Shown here one piece after another: positions 54,645-62,905 of a stretch of 64,000 nt of DNA. Under the pieces are notes generated by a model, which made no database searches, was not told the DNA's origin, and worked only from the letters and a program-made list of their open reading frames with translations. This DNA is from an uncultured Bacillota bacterium (GTDB lineage: Bacteria; Bacillota_I; Bacilli_A; RFN20; CAG-288). Each line of letters starts with the position of its first letter. Within the stretch, counting starts at the first letter, position 1. The stretch is from contig CASGEC010000006.1 in the NCBI GenBank assembly GCA_949300365.1, forward strand, positions 62,001 through 126,000, written 5' to 3'. The position numbers and the translations under genes are program-made.

Positions 54645-57518
54645 TTAGTCGTTCTCCGCCTCGTCTGCCTTGCGGGACAGATCGAAGACGAAGTTGCATT
54701 CCATGTAGCTCTTTCCGAAGCCGAAGAGGTCGGAGAAGGTGCCCATGCCAAGACGGGATGTCTTAAGCCGTGCCTTTTCGATCGGAACCTTGTCGAGGAT
54801 CTCGGGGCCGATATGGACCGTCCTCTTGATGGTCGAGTTGATGACCGTCGTCAGGTTCAGGTCATAGCGGATGGCATTGAGATCGACATCCTTCGTCTCG
54901 GAATAGAGGCGTTCGAAGGAATAGTGGCGCAGCGAGAAGGGAACATCGACCTCGTCCAAGACAACGATGGCATCCATGCCGCCCCTCTTCTTGAACTGCA
55001 CACGATAGGAATTCAAAAGGATGGCATAGTCGAAGGCTTCCTTATAGGCATTGGGCTTGTTGCCATCGAAGGTGAGGAAGATATAGTCGCTATTGGAACC
55101 GTTGTGCGCCTGCATTTCCAGGAAGGATTCCGGAGCACAGCGCTTCACGGTGCGATCGACGATATCGAAGAACGCGCTTACTTCCTTCCTTTCCGGAATG
55201 GAGGAAGAGACGCCGCAGACCTTCACGTAGATATAGACAAGGGGCATCTTCTTGGTCATGTTCGCCTGGGAGACAGTGATGGCATCGGCAAAGTCGAAGG
55301 GATCGGCAATCGTATCCTGGGAGACAAAGACTTTCCTTCCGCCCTTTTCGACGACGCGGAACTCGTGACCGTTGGCATAGAAGCGGCCATCGGGAGAGTA
55401 TTCGGCGATGGTCTTGAGGTTGGCGACGAAGACACTGCCTTCCTCGGGAGCGTTGGGATCGAACTTCGCATAGTCCCAGCCGAAGGGACTATCCTCACGA
55501 CGATAATGCCTCTCCTTGATTTCACGGGAGGCAAAGTCGGTCGCATCCAGCTTTCCTTCGCCGATAAGCTCTTCGTAGTAGCGATAGGCCTTCCTTTCCC
55601 TTTCGTCGTCCTGGAAGGAGAACGAAGGCAAAGACATTGTCTCGACCTTCTCCGTCGTTTCCGTCGTTGCTTCCGGAGCCGGATAGAGATGCTTGTCAGA
55701 AGGCTTGAGGAAGAGCGGGTTTGCCAAGAGGATCTTTTCGACGTTTTCCTTGTCGAAGGCATTTCCGGAATCCTGGATTCTTTCCTTGATTTCTAAATAG
55801 CATTCCTTCTTTCCGCCAAGTTCCAGAAGAAGGCAGAGCTGTTCTTTCTCGTCCTTCTCCGATTGAAGCGTTTCGACTTCTTTCTGCAAGCTTTCTTTCT
55901 CGGAAACAAGGCCAACTTCCTTTTCTTTTTGCCCATCAAGCTGGGTGGTAAGTTCCTGGAGCGCTTTCTCTTTCTCGTTCAGAAGGGATTCGTTTGCCAT
56001 GCCCTTCTCGTTGATCTGGGAAATCTCTCCGCGCAACTGTTCGACTTCCTTGGCGAGGCTTTCCTTTTCTTCGCTAAGCTGTTCCTTGTCCTTCAGGAGC
56101 CTTTCGTTTTCCGCCTTTTGCTCTTCCAAAAGCGCCGCCTTCTTTTCGCCTTCTTCCTGACGGTTCTTTTCCTTTTCCTGGCTTTCCTCGGCGGTTCTCT
56201 TTCTTTCTTCCTCGATCTGGGAAAGAAGCATCGTCTTCTCTTCCTCAAGGTCCTGGATTCGGGAATCTTTTGCGGTCGCGCTTTCCTTGGCTTTCTCTTC
56301 GGCTTCCGCCATGGCCGTCATAAGGCTGGCCTTTTCCTGCTCCTTTGCTTCGAGTTCTCTTTGGAGCGATTGAAGTCTTTGGTTAAGCTCCTCGACTTTC
56401 TTTTCCTGCTCGCTCTTTTCGGTTTCAAGGGCGGCGATTCTTACAAGAAGGCTTTCCTTTTCCTGACTCAGTCTTTCTTTTTCGTGGCTTTTCTGATCCT
56501 TTTCGCTTTCCTGTTCATGGCTTCTTCTTTCCCAATCGGAAAGCTCTGCTTCCAGTTTCTGGATCTTTTCTTCACGTGTCGAAAGGGAGAGGCGGATACC
56601 TTCGCTCTCGCCTTTCATTCTTTCGATATCCTGGTCTTTCCTTAGGCTTTCTTCTTGGGCCTTCTTCAGCTCTTCCTCGACCTGTCTTTCCTTTTCCTCG
56701 AGTGTCCTTATTCTCTCCTCGAGTTCCTTCTGCTTTTCTCTTTCTTCCGCAAGCAGACGCTCGCTTTCTTCCTTCTCGGAAAGGAGTCTTTGTCTCTCCT
56801 CGTTGAAAGCATCTTCTTGGACTGTTGTCGTCTGAGGAACGGGAGCTTCTTCCATGGCAGGTGCTTCCACTTCTGTTGCTGCTGTCTCGGCACTTTCGAC
56901 AGGGGCTGATTCTTCTGCTACTGAAGCTTTCTCTTCTTCCACGAGAGGTATGCTTTCAGCAACCGTTTCCTCTTTTGGAAGTGCCTCTTCTTGTTTTTCT
57001 TCCTGGATTTCCTTTTCTTCTTCCGTCTTTTCCTTTTCGATGTCGGCCTTGAAGAGCGTGTTCCTTAAAGGCGTATCGAAATCGATCTTCTTTTCTCCGC
57101 TTTCCTGTTCTTTCTGTTCGTGCCGTCCAAGGCTCTTGTTCATCCGTGTTTCGTTGAAGAAGGGATCCTGTGTCTTGTCCGAGGGTGTCAAATCAAGAGG
57201 ATGCACCTTGTCTGTCGTGTCATAGATAGCAAACTGGCCATAGCGCCGTCCTCTTCTTACCTCATAAAAAAGGCTTCCGATACTGAAGGAACTTCTGCCA
57301 TTTCTCAAAGCAATCGTCGTCAGGCTTGCCGGAAGGAGATTCTCCATCTGGTATGTTCCGCCTGCGCTGCGGGGCTTGATCATGTCGACGTCCCATGCGA
57401 ATTCGGATTCGTCTTTTTGGAAGTCATCCTTCCTTATCTTGTGGGAAGCGTAGTCATAGGCTTCCGTTTTGCCTGGGAAGAGCCTCTCCCAGAGCCGCAA
57501 TGCCATTTCTTTTTCCAT
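54645..57518 (-). CDS. Large coiled-coil protein with a duplicated domain at both ends
   Basis: I do not recognise this 957-residue protein. An N-terminal domain (about 15-125) and a second copy near 650-745 are visibly related: DYASHKIRKDDF / DFASREIKERHY and EFAWDVDMIKP / PFGWDYAKFDP. Between them lie an acidic linker (about 130-234) and a long Glu/Lys/Gln-rich coiled coil (about 235-565). A third, unrelated-looking globular domain fills 755-957. No signal peptide, membrane helix or Walker motif, so a cytosolic structural or scaffolding role is possible. The start at 57518 has AGGTGG 5 bases upstream (an upstream GTG is less likely). It sits just downstream of dnaN, behind the dnaN terminator, with its own promoter. 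Confidence 0.8.
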   Translation of the reverse strand: MEKEMALRLWERLFPGKTEAYDYASHKIRKDDFQKDESEFAWDVDMIKPRSAGGTYQMENLLPASLTTIALRNGRSSFSIGSLFYEVRRGRRYGQFAIYDTTDKVHPLDLTPSDKTQDPFFNETRMNKSLGRHEQKEQESGEKKIDFDTPLRNTLFKADIEKEKTEEEKEIQEEKQEEALPKEETVAESIPLVEEEKASVAEESAPVESAETAATEVEAPAMEEAPVPQTTTVQEDAFNEERQRLLSEKEESERLLAEEREKQKELEERIRTLEEKERQVEEELKKAQEESLRKDQDIERMKGESEGIRLSLSTREEKIQKLEAELSDWERRSHEQESEKDQKSHEKERLSQEKESLLVRIAALETEKSEQEKKVEELNQRLQSLQRELEAKEQEKASLMTAMAEAEEKAKESATAKDSRIQDLEEEKTMLLSQIEEERKRTAEESQEKEKNRQEEGEKKAALLEEQKAENERLLKDKEQLSEEKESLAKEVEQLRGEISQINEKGMANESLLNEKEKALQELTTQLDGQKEKEVGLVSEKESLQKEVETLQSEKDEKEQLCLLLELGGKKECYLEIKERIQDSGNAFDKENVEKILLANPLFLKPSDKHLYPAPEATTETTEKVETMSLPSFSFQDDERERKAYRYYEELIGEGKLDATDFASREIKERHYRREDSPFGWDYAKFDPNAPEEGSVFVANLKTIAEYSPDGRFYANGHEFRVVEKGGRKVFVSQDTIADPFDFADAITVSQANMTKKMPLVYIYVKVCGVSSSIPERKEVSAFFDIVDRTVKRCAPESFLEMQAHNGSNSDYIFLTFDGNKPNAYKEAFDYAILLNSYRVQFKKRGGMDAIVVLDEVDVPFSLRHYSFERLYSETKDVDLNAIRYDLNLTTVINSTIKRTVHIGPEILDKVPIEKARLKTSRLGMGTFSDLFGFGKSYMECNFVFDLSRKADEAEND

Positions 57519-57549
57519 AGCCGCCACCTATTCAATCCATATTGTCTAA

Positions 57550-57558
57550 ATTATAGCA
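57550..57558 (-). promoter_or_regulatory. Extended -10 promoter of the coiled-coil protein gene
   Basis: Minus-strand TGC plus TATAAT (57555-57550), about 32 bases before the ATG at 57518. Confidence 0.6.
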
Positions 57559-57603
57559 TTTATAGGGCTCTTTTCCGCTTGCTTCCGCTCTTTTTTCGCA
57601 AAG

Positions 57604-57629
57604 AAAAAGGCCAGGGAAAGCACCTGGCC
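57604..57629 (-). terminator. Terminator of dnaN
   Basis: Minus-strand stem GGCCAGG/CCTGGCC with a 7-base loop followed by TTTTTC, 27 bases after the dnaN stop. Confidence 0.88.
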
Positions 57630-57655
57630 CCATGGCTATTTTCCTTATCTTCGGA

Positions 57656-58810
57656 CTAGAAGGAAGAGATGCGGATAGGCGTGATGATCTGGATATTCTC
57701 CGGATCGTCGTTCTTGACCATGAACATGCGCGTCGGGGCGGAGAAGACGAAGGTGAAGCGATCGCTCTTGAGCGCCTTGACGGCCTCGATGGCAAAGTCG
57801 ACGTTGAAGCCGATCTCGAAGACTTCCTCGCCCTCGGAAAGGACATAGGTCGCCTTGCGCAGGACTTCCTCGGAGTTGCCATAGTTGGTGCTCTTGGCAT
57901 AAAGGACAACGCCGTTTGCCCTAGAGACGGTCAGACGGACCTGGGAATTCTTGTCCTCGGCCGAGGAGATGATCTTGACTCTGTCGGCAGCGGCCAAAAA
58001 CTCACTGGTCTCGACGGTCACGGAATAGGGGAACTGGGGAGGAATAAGCCTTTCGGCATCGGGGAAATCGCCGCGGAGAAGACGCGTGGAAATGAGGATT
58101 CCGCCAGCGGAGAAGAGGGCACGCTGTTCGTCGAGATAGATCGTGCATCCGGAATCGACATCGATGTTGCTGACCATGGACAGGGCCTTGACGGGGCAGG
58201 TAAAGGAAATGTTCTCCTCGCCTCCCTTGGCCTCGACGGCATAGCGGGCCATGCGATAGGAATCGGTCGTCAGGAAGTAGAGCTTTCCGTTGCGGACGGA
58301 GACATTGATGCCATAGTAGATCTCCTTGGGACCTTTCGTGGCAACGGCATAGGCCGTCGTCTCGAAGAGCTTGCGCAGATCCTTGAGCGGGACACTAAAG
58401 CCTTGGCTTCCTTCGGGAATGTTGAGATCGATGTCCGGATATTCCCGTCCGTCCTTCGTGACAAGGTTGAAGTTCGTGGCATCATCGGAGATGTTGAGGT
58501 AGTTGGTGTCGACCATGTTGAGGGTGACGACATCGCCACCGAGCTTGGAGACGATGTCCAGAAGGTATTTCGCCGGAACCTGGATCATGCCGTCCTCTTC
58601 GTTGAGGATGACCTCTCCGCCCTTCTCGTCCTTGGCCGCCTGTTCGACCTTTGTCGAAAGGGTGCCATCACTTGCGACGATCGAGACTTTCTCTGCCGTA
58701 ACGATGATAAGGAAGTTCAGGAACTGATTCTCGGCCGACTTGGCGGGGATAGCCTGATTGGCATAGTTAAGCATCTTAAGCAACGTCTGCCTCTTGATGG
58801 TAAGCTTCAT
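57656..58810 (-). CDS. dnaN: DNA polymerase III beta subunit (sliding clamp)
   Basis: Ring-shaped clamp that holds the polymerase on DNA. The 384-residue protein shows the three-domain pattern with MKLTIKRQTLLKML at the start, LNIPEGSQGFSVPLKDLRKLFE-type and TDSYRMA segments, and a C-terminal end QIITPIR. An AGGAG site and a promoter stand upstream, then the origin unwinding region. In most Firmicutes dnaN follows dnaA directly; here an ABC transporter locus lies between them. Confidence 0.97.
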   Translation of the reverse strand: MKLTIKRQTLLKMLNYANQAIPAKSAENQFLNFLIIVTAEKVSIVASDGTLSTKVEQAAKDEKGGEVILNEEDGMIQVPAKYLLDIVSKLGGDVVTLNMVDTNYLNISDDATNFNLVTKDGREYPDIDLNIPEGSQGFSVPLKDLRKLFETTAYAVATKGPKEIYYGINVSVRNGKLYFLTTDSYRMARYAVEAKGGEENISFTCPVKALSMVSNIDVDSGCTIYLDEQRALFSAGGILISTRLLRGDFPDAERLIPPQFPYSVTVETSEFLAAADRVKIISSAEDKNSQVRLTVSRANGVVLYAKSTNYGNSEEVLRKATYVLSEGEEVFEIGFNVDFAIEAVKALKSDRFTFVFSAPTRMFMVKNDDPENIQIITPIRISSF

Positions 58811-58848
58811 GATCCGTGGCTCCTATAAAAGTATATTTAAGCTTTCAT

Positions 58849-58877
58849 ATTATAGATTATTGGCCCTTCCTTTTAAA
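58849..58877 (-). promoter_or_regulatory. dnaN promoter
   Basis: Minus-strand TTTAAA (58877-58872), 17 bases, TATAAT (58854-58849), with AGGAG about 9 bases before the ATG. The boxes and spacing are the same as for gap. Confidence 0.65.
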
Positions 58878-58917
58878 GCCGTGTCCCGCTTTCGTAGGTC
58901 GAAGAAAGGCGATGTTT

Positions 58918-59142
58918 TCTTATTATGTTTCTGTATACGGATAATGATAATAATAAGGGGCGGTGGAAAAGTGGATAAGTCCATCGTTTTATAAAACGAA
59001 GCAAATTCAACAGGAGAGAAAATAGCGAATATCAAGCTCAAATAAAGAAAGCACAACTTCAATAAATAAAACAATTGTTTCTTCTTGTTTATCCCCTAAG
59101 ACTGTGCATAAGTCGCAAGTTATCGACACCGAATGTGGATAA
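58918..59142. other. oriC: Origin unwinding region (downstream half of oriC, BUS-like)
   Basis: On the minus strand, two abutting DnaA boxes TTATCCACT (58978-58970) and TTTTCCACC (58970-58962) are followed by GCCCC (58961-58957) and five triplets TTA-TTA-TTA-TCA-TTA (58956-58942), then AT-rich DNA. Box pair, GC clamp and DnaA-trio repeats match the order of the Bacillus basal unwinding system. Further boxes: TGTGCATAA (59103-59111), TTATCGACA (59120-59128), and a perfect TGTGGATAA (59134-59142). A 16-base perfect palindrome lies at 58984-58999. This is the main content of the 394-base gap upstream of dnaN. Confidence 0.8.
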
Positions 59143-59204
59143 CCAAGGACAAGGAAAGGAAACGAGAGGAAAGCCAGCACTTCTCACCTTATTTTCAAGT
59201 GCCC

Positions 59205-60386
59205 TTATCGCCCTGTTTTTGCAAGCTTCAAAAGCCGTATCAAGACAGGAATCAGGAGGGCAAGAAGTGGAAGAAGAAGGACAAGGACAGAGGACAAGGT
59301 AATGGGAGGAAAGTCGCTAAGCGGCGGATCGAATGTGCCGATGCCATAGATGTAGGAACGGGTCGGGAAGAAGATGGCGATGCCACCGACGAGCTCAAGA
59401 AGGACCATCGGCAGAAAGAGGAAGAGGAACAAGGAGGTCAAGGAGACTCCCTTGGCAAAGAGGAGCCTTGCATCGTTTTGCCGCCTTTCCAAGATGAAGG
59501 AAGCATAGAGAAGGGATATCAGGAACTCGCAAATCGGGAAGACGATGAGGAAGGAAAGATAGGCGGCCTTGTTCTGGGGATTTTCACGGAAACGGAGGAA
59601 GTTGCAATAGATGTCATAGCTATCGGAGAGGATCATGTCGCTTAGGAAATAGGTGTACTTGGAAGCCAATGAGAGCATCGCATGGCGATTCTTCCTGAGA
59701 TCCAGGAAGACATCAAAGTGCTTGGCTTCCTCGGCATACATTCGATCGAAGGTCTTCTCGTTGACGACGGCAACAACTTCAGCGAGTAGACCTTCCGTCA
59801 AATCAAAAGAGGAATAGAGTTCTACGGATACCCCTTTTGGAAAGACGGAATTGATATCGAAGGATGGACTGGCATTGTCATTCGGATCGTAGTCCATGAA
59901 ATTCGTCTTGCCATCAACGGCAAAGTCTTTGTCGAACACATAGAGTGTATCGTCTTCGAGGTCTTCCGTTATCTGGAAGTCGTAGGTGGCGTTGAAGGTG
60001 TCCTTCGTCATGAAGCAGACACCTTTGATGGAGTGGCTCTGTTTGTTGTAGTAGTAGGCGTTGTGTTCCTTTGTGTCCCAGTAGCCATTGGATTCGGTGA
60101 AAGACTTGTCGATGGAAGATAGATCCGGTATGTCGCTCCGTCCAATGAAGACGCCATCGTTCGGAAGGTCTTGATCGACCACCAGCGGAAAGTCTTTGTT
60201 CCTGTAGGCGATGGAGGAGCGACCGTCCTCATGGAGCTTGTCGTAAATCTCCTGAGAACAATAGGCAGAGGCGGTGCCATTGTATTTTTCGCTTGCGCAA
60301 ACCGAATAGATGCCATCATTTTGCCCGGAACGGAATACCGAACAAATCGCAAAGGCACTATCCGGAAATCTTTCGAGGAATTCCAC
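59205..60386 (-). CDS. FtsX-like permease half of a split ABC transporter (probably broken gene)
   Basis: The 393 residues from GTG 60386 hold an extracytoplasmic domain and then three C-terminal membrane helices (near 284-305, 330-353 and 360-387) with the coupling segment LERRQNDARLLFAKGVS. The frame is continuous with the ATPase gene upstream: only the TAA at 60435-60437 separates them, and codons between 60434 and 60386 are open and code for sensible sequence. The GTG has no ribosome site and would leave out the first membrane helix, which lies in the ATPase product. So this is most likely the second half of a single MacB-like protein of about 676 residues interrupted by a stop. Confidence 0.7.
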   Translation of the reverse strand: MEFLERFPDSAFAICSVFRSGQNDGIYSVCASEKYNGTASAYCSQEIYDKLHEDGRSSIAYRNKDFPLVVDQDLPNDGVFIGRSDIPDLSSIDKSFTESNGYWDTKEHNAYYYNKQSHSIKGVCFMTKDTFNATYDFQITEDLEDDTLYVFDKDFAVDGKTNFMDYDPNDNASPSFDINSVFPKGVSVELYSSFDLTEGLLAEVVAVVNEKTFDRMYAEEAKHFDVFLDLRKNRHAMLSLASKYTYFLSDMILSDSYDIYCNFLRFRENPQNKAAYLSFLIVFPICEFLISLLYASFILERRQNDARLLFAKGVSLTSLFLFLFLPMVLLELVGGIAIFFPTRSYIYGIGTFDPPLSDFPPITLSSVLVLLLPLLALLIPVLIRLLKLAKTGR

Positions 60387-60434
60387 GTCTTTGTCTCGGG
60401 AGGAAAGGGTGACGGAATCCCTGTTCTCTATTGA

Positions 60435-61238
60435 TTACTCAAGGTATTTGGTAGGATTCGTGTCGATGGCCAGACTTCCAAAGAAGCCAAAGAAGCAGAA
60501 GAAGCATGTCAACACGACATAGAGGAAATGGATTTGAAGAAGGTTCAGGAACGACTTTAGATGAAGGGAAAAGGGAAGACGAAGCTTCGGCTCCTGGTCA
60601 GGTGGGATGGATTCATCGGAAGAAACAACGCCGCTTCGGAGGATCGTCAATTTACCTTTGTCCAGATGAAGGAGGATATCTGCCTGTTCCCGTGCCCGTG
60701 GATCATGGCTGACGAGGATGACCAGACTTGTCTTTGATAGTTCCTGAAGACGAACGAGAAGTTCCTCCGTCTTCCTATCGTCAAGATCGGCTGTCACCTC
60801 ATCAAGGAGATAGAGGCTCCTCTTCTTGGCAAGCTCCCTCTCGAGGATCGTGATCGTCTTCTGGCCTTGGGAAAGAGAGGGAGAGGACAGGTGATGATGT
60901 TTCTCTTTCTTCTTTCCTTCCAAGGCATCGTCAAGGAAACGATTGGAGGAAGCAGCGACGAAGGAGAGGAAGTTGTCCTTCTGGAAGACGATGGCGATTT
61001 GGTTTCTTCGAATCCTCCTTCTTTCCCTTTCGGATAGATTATGGACATCCTTGCCATCAAGGAGATAGGTACCCTCGTAGGTCGTATCCAGAAGGGCAAG
61101 GATCGAAAGGAGCGTCGACTTTCCGGAACCGTTCTCGCCAGTCAAAAGGACAAGGCCCGTATCGGGAAGCCGGAAGGATGCCTTGTCGAGAAGGATCTTC
61201 CTTCCGAAGGCCTTTCCAAGGAATCGTGTTTCGATCAT
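60435..61238 (-). CDS. ABC transporter ATPase with C-terminal membrane helix (5' half of split gene)
   Basis: A 267-residue product: ABC domain with Walker A GENGSGKST, signature SLSQGQKTI, Walker B LYLLDEVTADLD and H-loop VSHD, then a linker and one membrane helix (near 232-257). Fusion of a nucleotide-binding domain to a first helix is the MacB order, where extracytoplasmic domain and three more helices would follow in the same chain. Those are present downstream in frame after the TAA at 60435. The ATG at 61238 overlaps the stop of the small membrane protein gene by one base. Confidence 0.82.
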   Translation of the reverse strand: MIETRFLGKAFGRKILLDKASFRLPDTGLVLLTGENGSGKSTLLSILALLDTTYEGTYLLDGKDVHNLSERERRRIRRNQIAIVFQKDNFLSFVAASSNRFLDDALEGKKKEKHHHLSSPSLSQGQKTITILERELAKKRSLYLLDEVTADLDDRKTEELLVRLQELSKTSLVILVSHDPRAREQADILLHLDKGKLTILRSGVVSSDESIPPDQEPKLRLPFSLHLKSFLNLLQIHFLYVVLTCFFCFFGFFGSLAIDTNPTKYLE

Positions 61239-61411
61239 CAGTTGTTCTCCCTGAGAAGCCTTAAAAGGCGCTTTTTCCGAAAGCCGATCTTGTAGGCGAC
61301 GTAGTTGACGAGAAGAAAGCAGACAAGGAGGATGACGAAGAGGACGATCAGAAACGGCCATTCCTTTCGGAGCAGATGAAGAAAGGCCTTTGGCAGTCGC
61401 TTTTCCGGCAT
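61238..61411 (-). CDS. Small single-helix membrane protein preceding ABC transporter
   Basis: A 57-residue protein with one hydrophobic helix (about 20-43) between basic ends (N-terminal PEKRLPKAFLHLLRK, C-terminal RKKRLLRLLREN). It may be a small subunit of the ABC transporter or a remnant of a permease C terminus. The ATG at 61411 is chosen because the -10 box TATAAT lies six bases upstream, which would make the mRNA leaderless; an upstream in-frame start at 61438 lies within the dnaA terminator. Translation is coupled to the ATPase (TGATG). Confidence 0.6.
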   Translation of the reverse strand: MPEKRLPKAFLHLLRKEWPFLIVLFVILLVCFLLVNYVAYKIGFRKKRLLRLLRENN

Positions 61412-61417
61412 GCGTCC

Positions 61418-61423
61418 ATTATA
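61418..61423 (-). promoter_or_regulatory. -10 box of the origin-region ABC transporter operon
   Basis: Minus-strand TATAAT directly followed by six bases and the ATG at 61411, the same spacing as at mnmE and the polymerase-like gene. No TGn extension or clear -35 box. Confidence 0.5.
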
Positions 61424-61436
61424 AACCGGCCAAAGC

Positions 61437-61458
61437 AAAAAGGAGGCACTTGCCTCCT
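61437..61458 (-). terminator. Terminator of dnaA
   Basis: Minus-strand stem AGGAGGC/GCCTCCT with a 4-base loop followed by TTTTG. The stem includes part of the dnaA stop codon. Confidence 0.85.
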
Positions 61459-62824
61459 AGCTGCCACTCTTGATGATGTCCGTCAGCTTGTCGACGACCT
61501 TCCTTAGGCCGGCGTCCGTCTTGAGGTTGGTCTCGATCTTGACGACGTTTGAGAGGACGGTCGTATGGTCCTTGGAGAACGTTCTTCCGATGACCTGGTA
61601 GGTAAGGCCGAGGATCTCCCGAGCAAGATACATCGCGATCTGCCTTGCCAAGGCGATCTGGCTTGTCCGGACGTTGGACTTGATCTGGGCATCGGTCAGG
61701 GAATAGTAGTCCGCGACCACGCTGATGATGCGGTCGACGTCGATCTTGCCCTTCTTGGAACGGCGCTGTTCGTCATCGTCGAAGACCTTCTTGCAAAAAG
61801 GGAGGGTGATGTTGCCCTGCGGCTTCTCGATGGTGATGGCAAAGAGAAGCTTCGTGAAGGCACCCTCAAGCTCACGGACGTTCTTGGCATAGTTGAAGGC
61901 CAGATAGTCGAGGACCTTGTCATCGAAATAGTTTTCCGGAAGGGAGTTTATCTGCATCTTCTTCCTCAGGATGGCGATCAGCGTTTCCTTGTTCGGGTTG
62001 ACGATGTGGACGGAAAGGCCGCCCGAGAAACGGCTGACAAGCCTATCCTGGAGACCCTTGAGTTCATAGGGACTCCTATCGGACGTCAAAACGATCTGCT
62101 TTCCCTGGGAGACAAGGAGATTGAAGACGTTGAAGAACATGATCTGCGTGTCTTCCTTGCCGGCAAGGAACTGGATATCATCGACAAGAAGAAGATCGAC
62201 CGTGTTGAAGAAGTCCTTGAGGTTCTCGCTGTCCTTCCTTCCCTTGATGAAGCGGACGAATTCGGAGAGGAAGTCTTCGCTGGTGATATAGAGGACCTTG
62301 GCCTCCGGATGCTTGACCCGATAGTCGTTTCCCGTCGCCTGAAGGAGGTGCGTCTTTCCAAGGCCCGACTTCGAATAGATAAAGACCGGATTGCTCTTTG
62401 CCGGATTCTGGACGGCGAACATGCACGCGAGAAAGGCATCCCTGTTGGAAGGGCCGGCAACGAAATTGTCGAAGGTGTATTGCGGAAGCAGACGGGAGTT
62501 GCGGAAGAAGGAAGTCGTCGCCCCTTCGACAGCCTCCTTTCTTTTGAGGAAGGAAGAGCGGTCGGTGATCTCGACATCATAGTGATGGCCGGTGATTTCC
62601 TCAAGTTCCCTCTGGAGGAAGGGAAGGTAGGCCGCCTTGATCATGGTGGCATTGGAAGAGGAATCGGCAACGAAAAGCGCCTTGTTGTCGTCGAGGGTTT
62701 TCAGCTCAAAGCTATCCTGCGAGAACATCGTATCGAAAAGCTTGCTGGTCGTCTTCTCGCGGATCTTGTCCAGCAGTTCTTGGTAAATGTCGGAGACTCG
62801 TCTGTCGTTTAGGGTTTCGCGCAT
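61457..62824 (-). CDS. dnaA: Chromosomal replication initiator protein DnaA
   Basis: AAA+ protein that binds DnaA boxes and opens the origin. The 455-residue protein has the N-terminal domain, Walker A SGLGKTHLLQATG (about residue 153), Walker B LLLVDDIQFLAG, the arginine-finger region SRFSGGLSVHI and the C-terminal DNA-binding domain with the signature FSKDHTTVLSNVVKIE. Length is normal. The start lacks a strong ribosome site; a TATAAT box stands about 36 bases upstream. DnaA boxes next to its promoter suggest autoregulation. Confidence 0.98.
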   Translation of the reverse strand: MRETLNDRRVSDIYQELLDKIREKTTSKLFDTMFSQDSFELKTLDDNKALFVADSSSNATMIKAAYLPFLQRELEEITGHHYDVEITDRSSFLKRKEAVEGATTSFFRNSRLLPQYTFDNFVAGPSNRDAFLACMFAVQNPAKSNPVFIYSKSGLGKTHLLQATGNDYRVKHPEAKVLYITSEDFLSEFVRFIKGRKDSENLKDFFNTVDLLLVDDIQFLAGKEDTQIMFFNVFNLLVSQGKQIVLTSDRSPYELKGLQDRLVSRFSGGLSVHIVNPNKETLIAILRKKMQINSLPENYFDDKVLDYLAFNYAKNVRELEGAFTKLLFAITIEKPQGNITLPFCKKVFDDDEQRRSKKGKIDVDRIISVVADYYSLTDAQIKSNVRTSQIALARQIAMYLAREILGLTYQVIGRTFSKDHTTVLSNVVKIETNLKTDAGLRKVVDKLTDIIKSGS

Positions 62825-62859
62825 GGTGTTTGCCTATTTCTTTGTTTTCTTGCCAGTCA

Positions 62860-62888
62860 ATTATAGGGCAAAGAAGACGGATTGAGAA
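62860..62888 (-). promoter_or_regulatory. dnaA promoter
   Basis: Minus-strand TTCTCA (62888-62883), 17 bases, TATAAT (62865-62860). The first perfect DnaA box lies 25 bases further upstream. Confidence 0.5.
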
Positions 62889-62905
62889 GGGCCAAAAGAC
62901 GGAGG

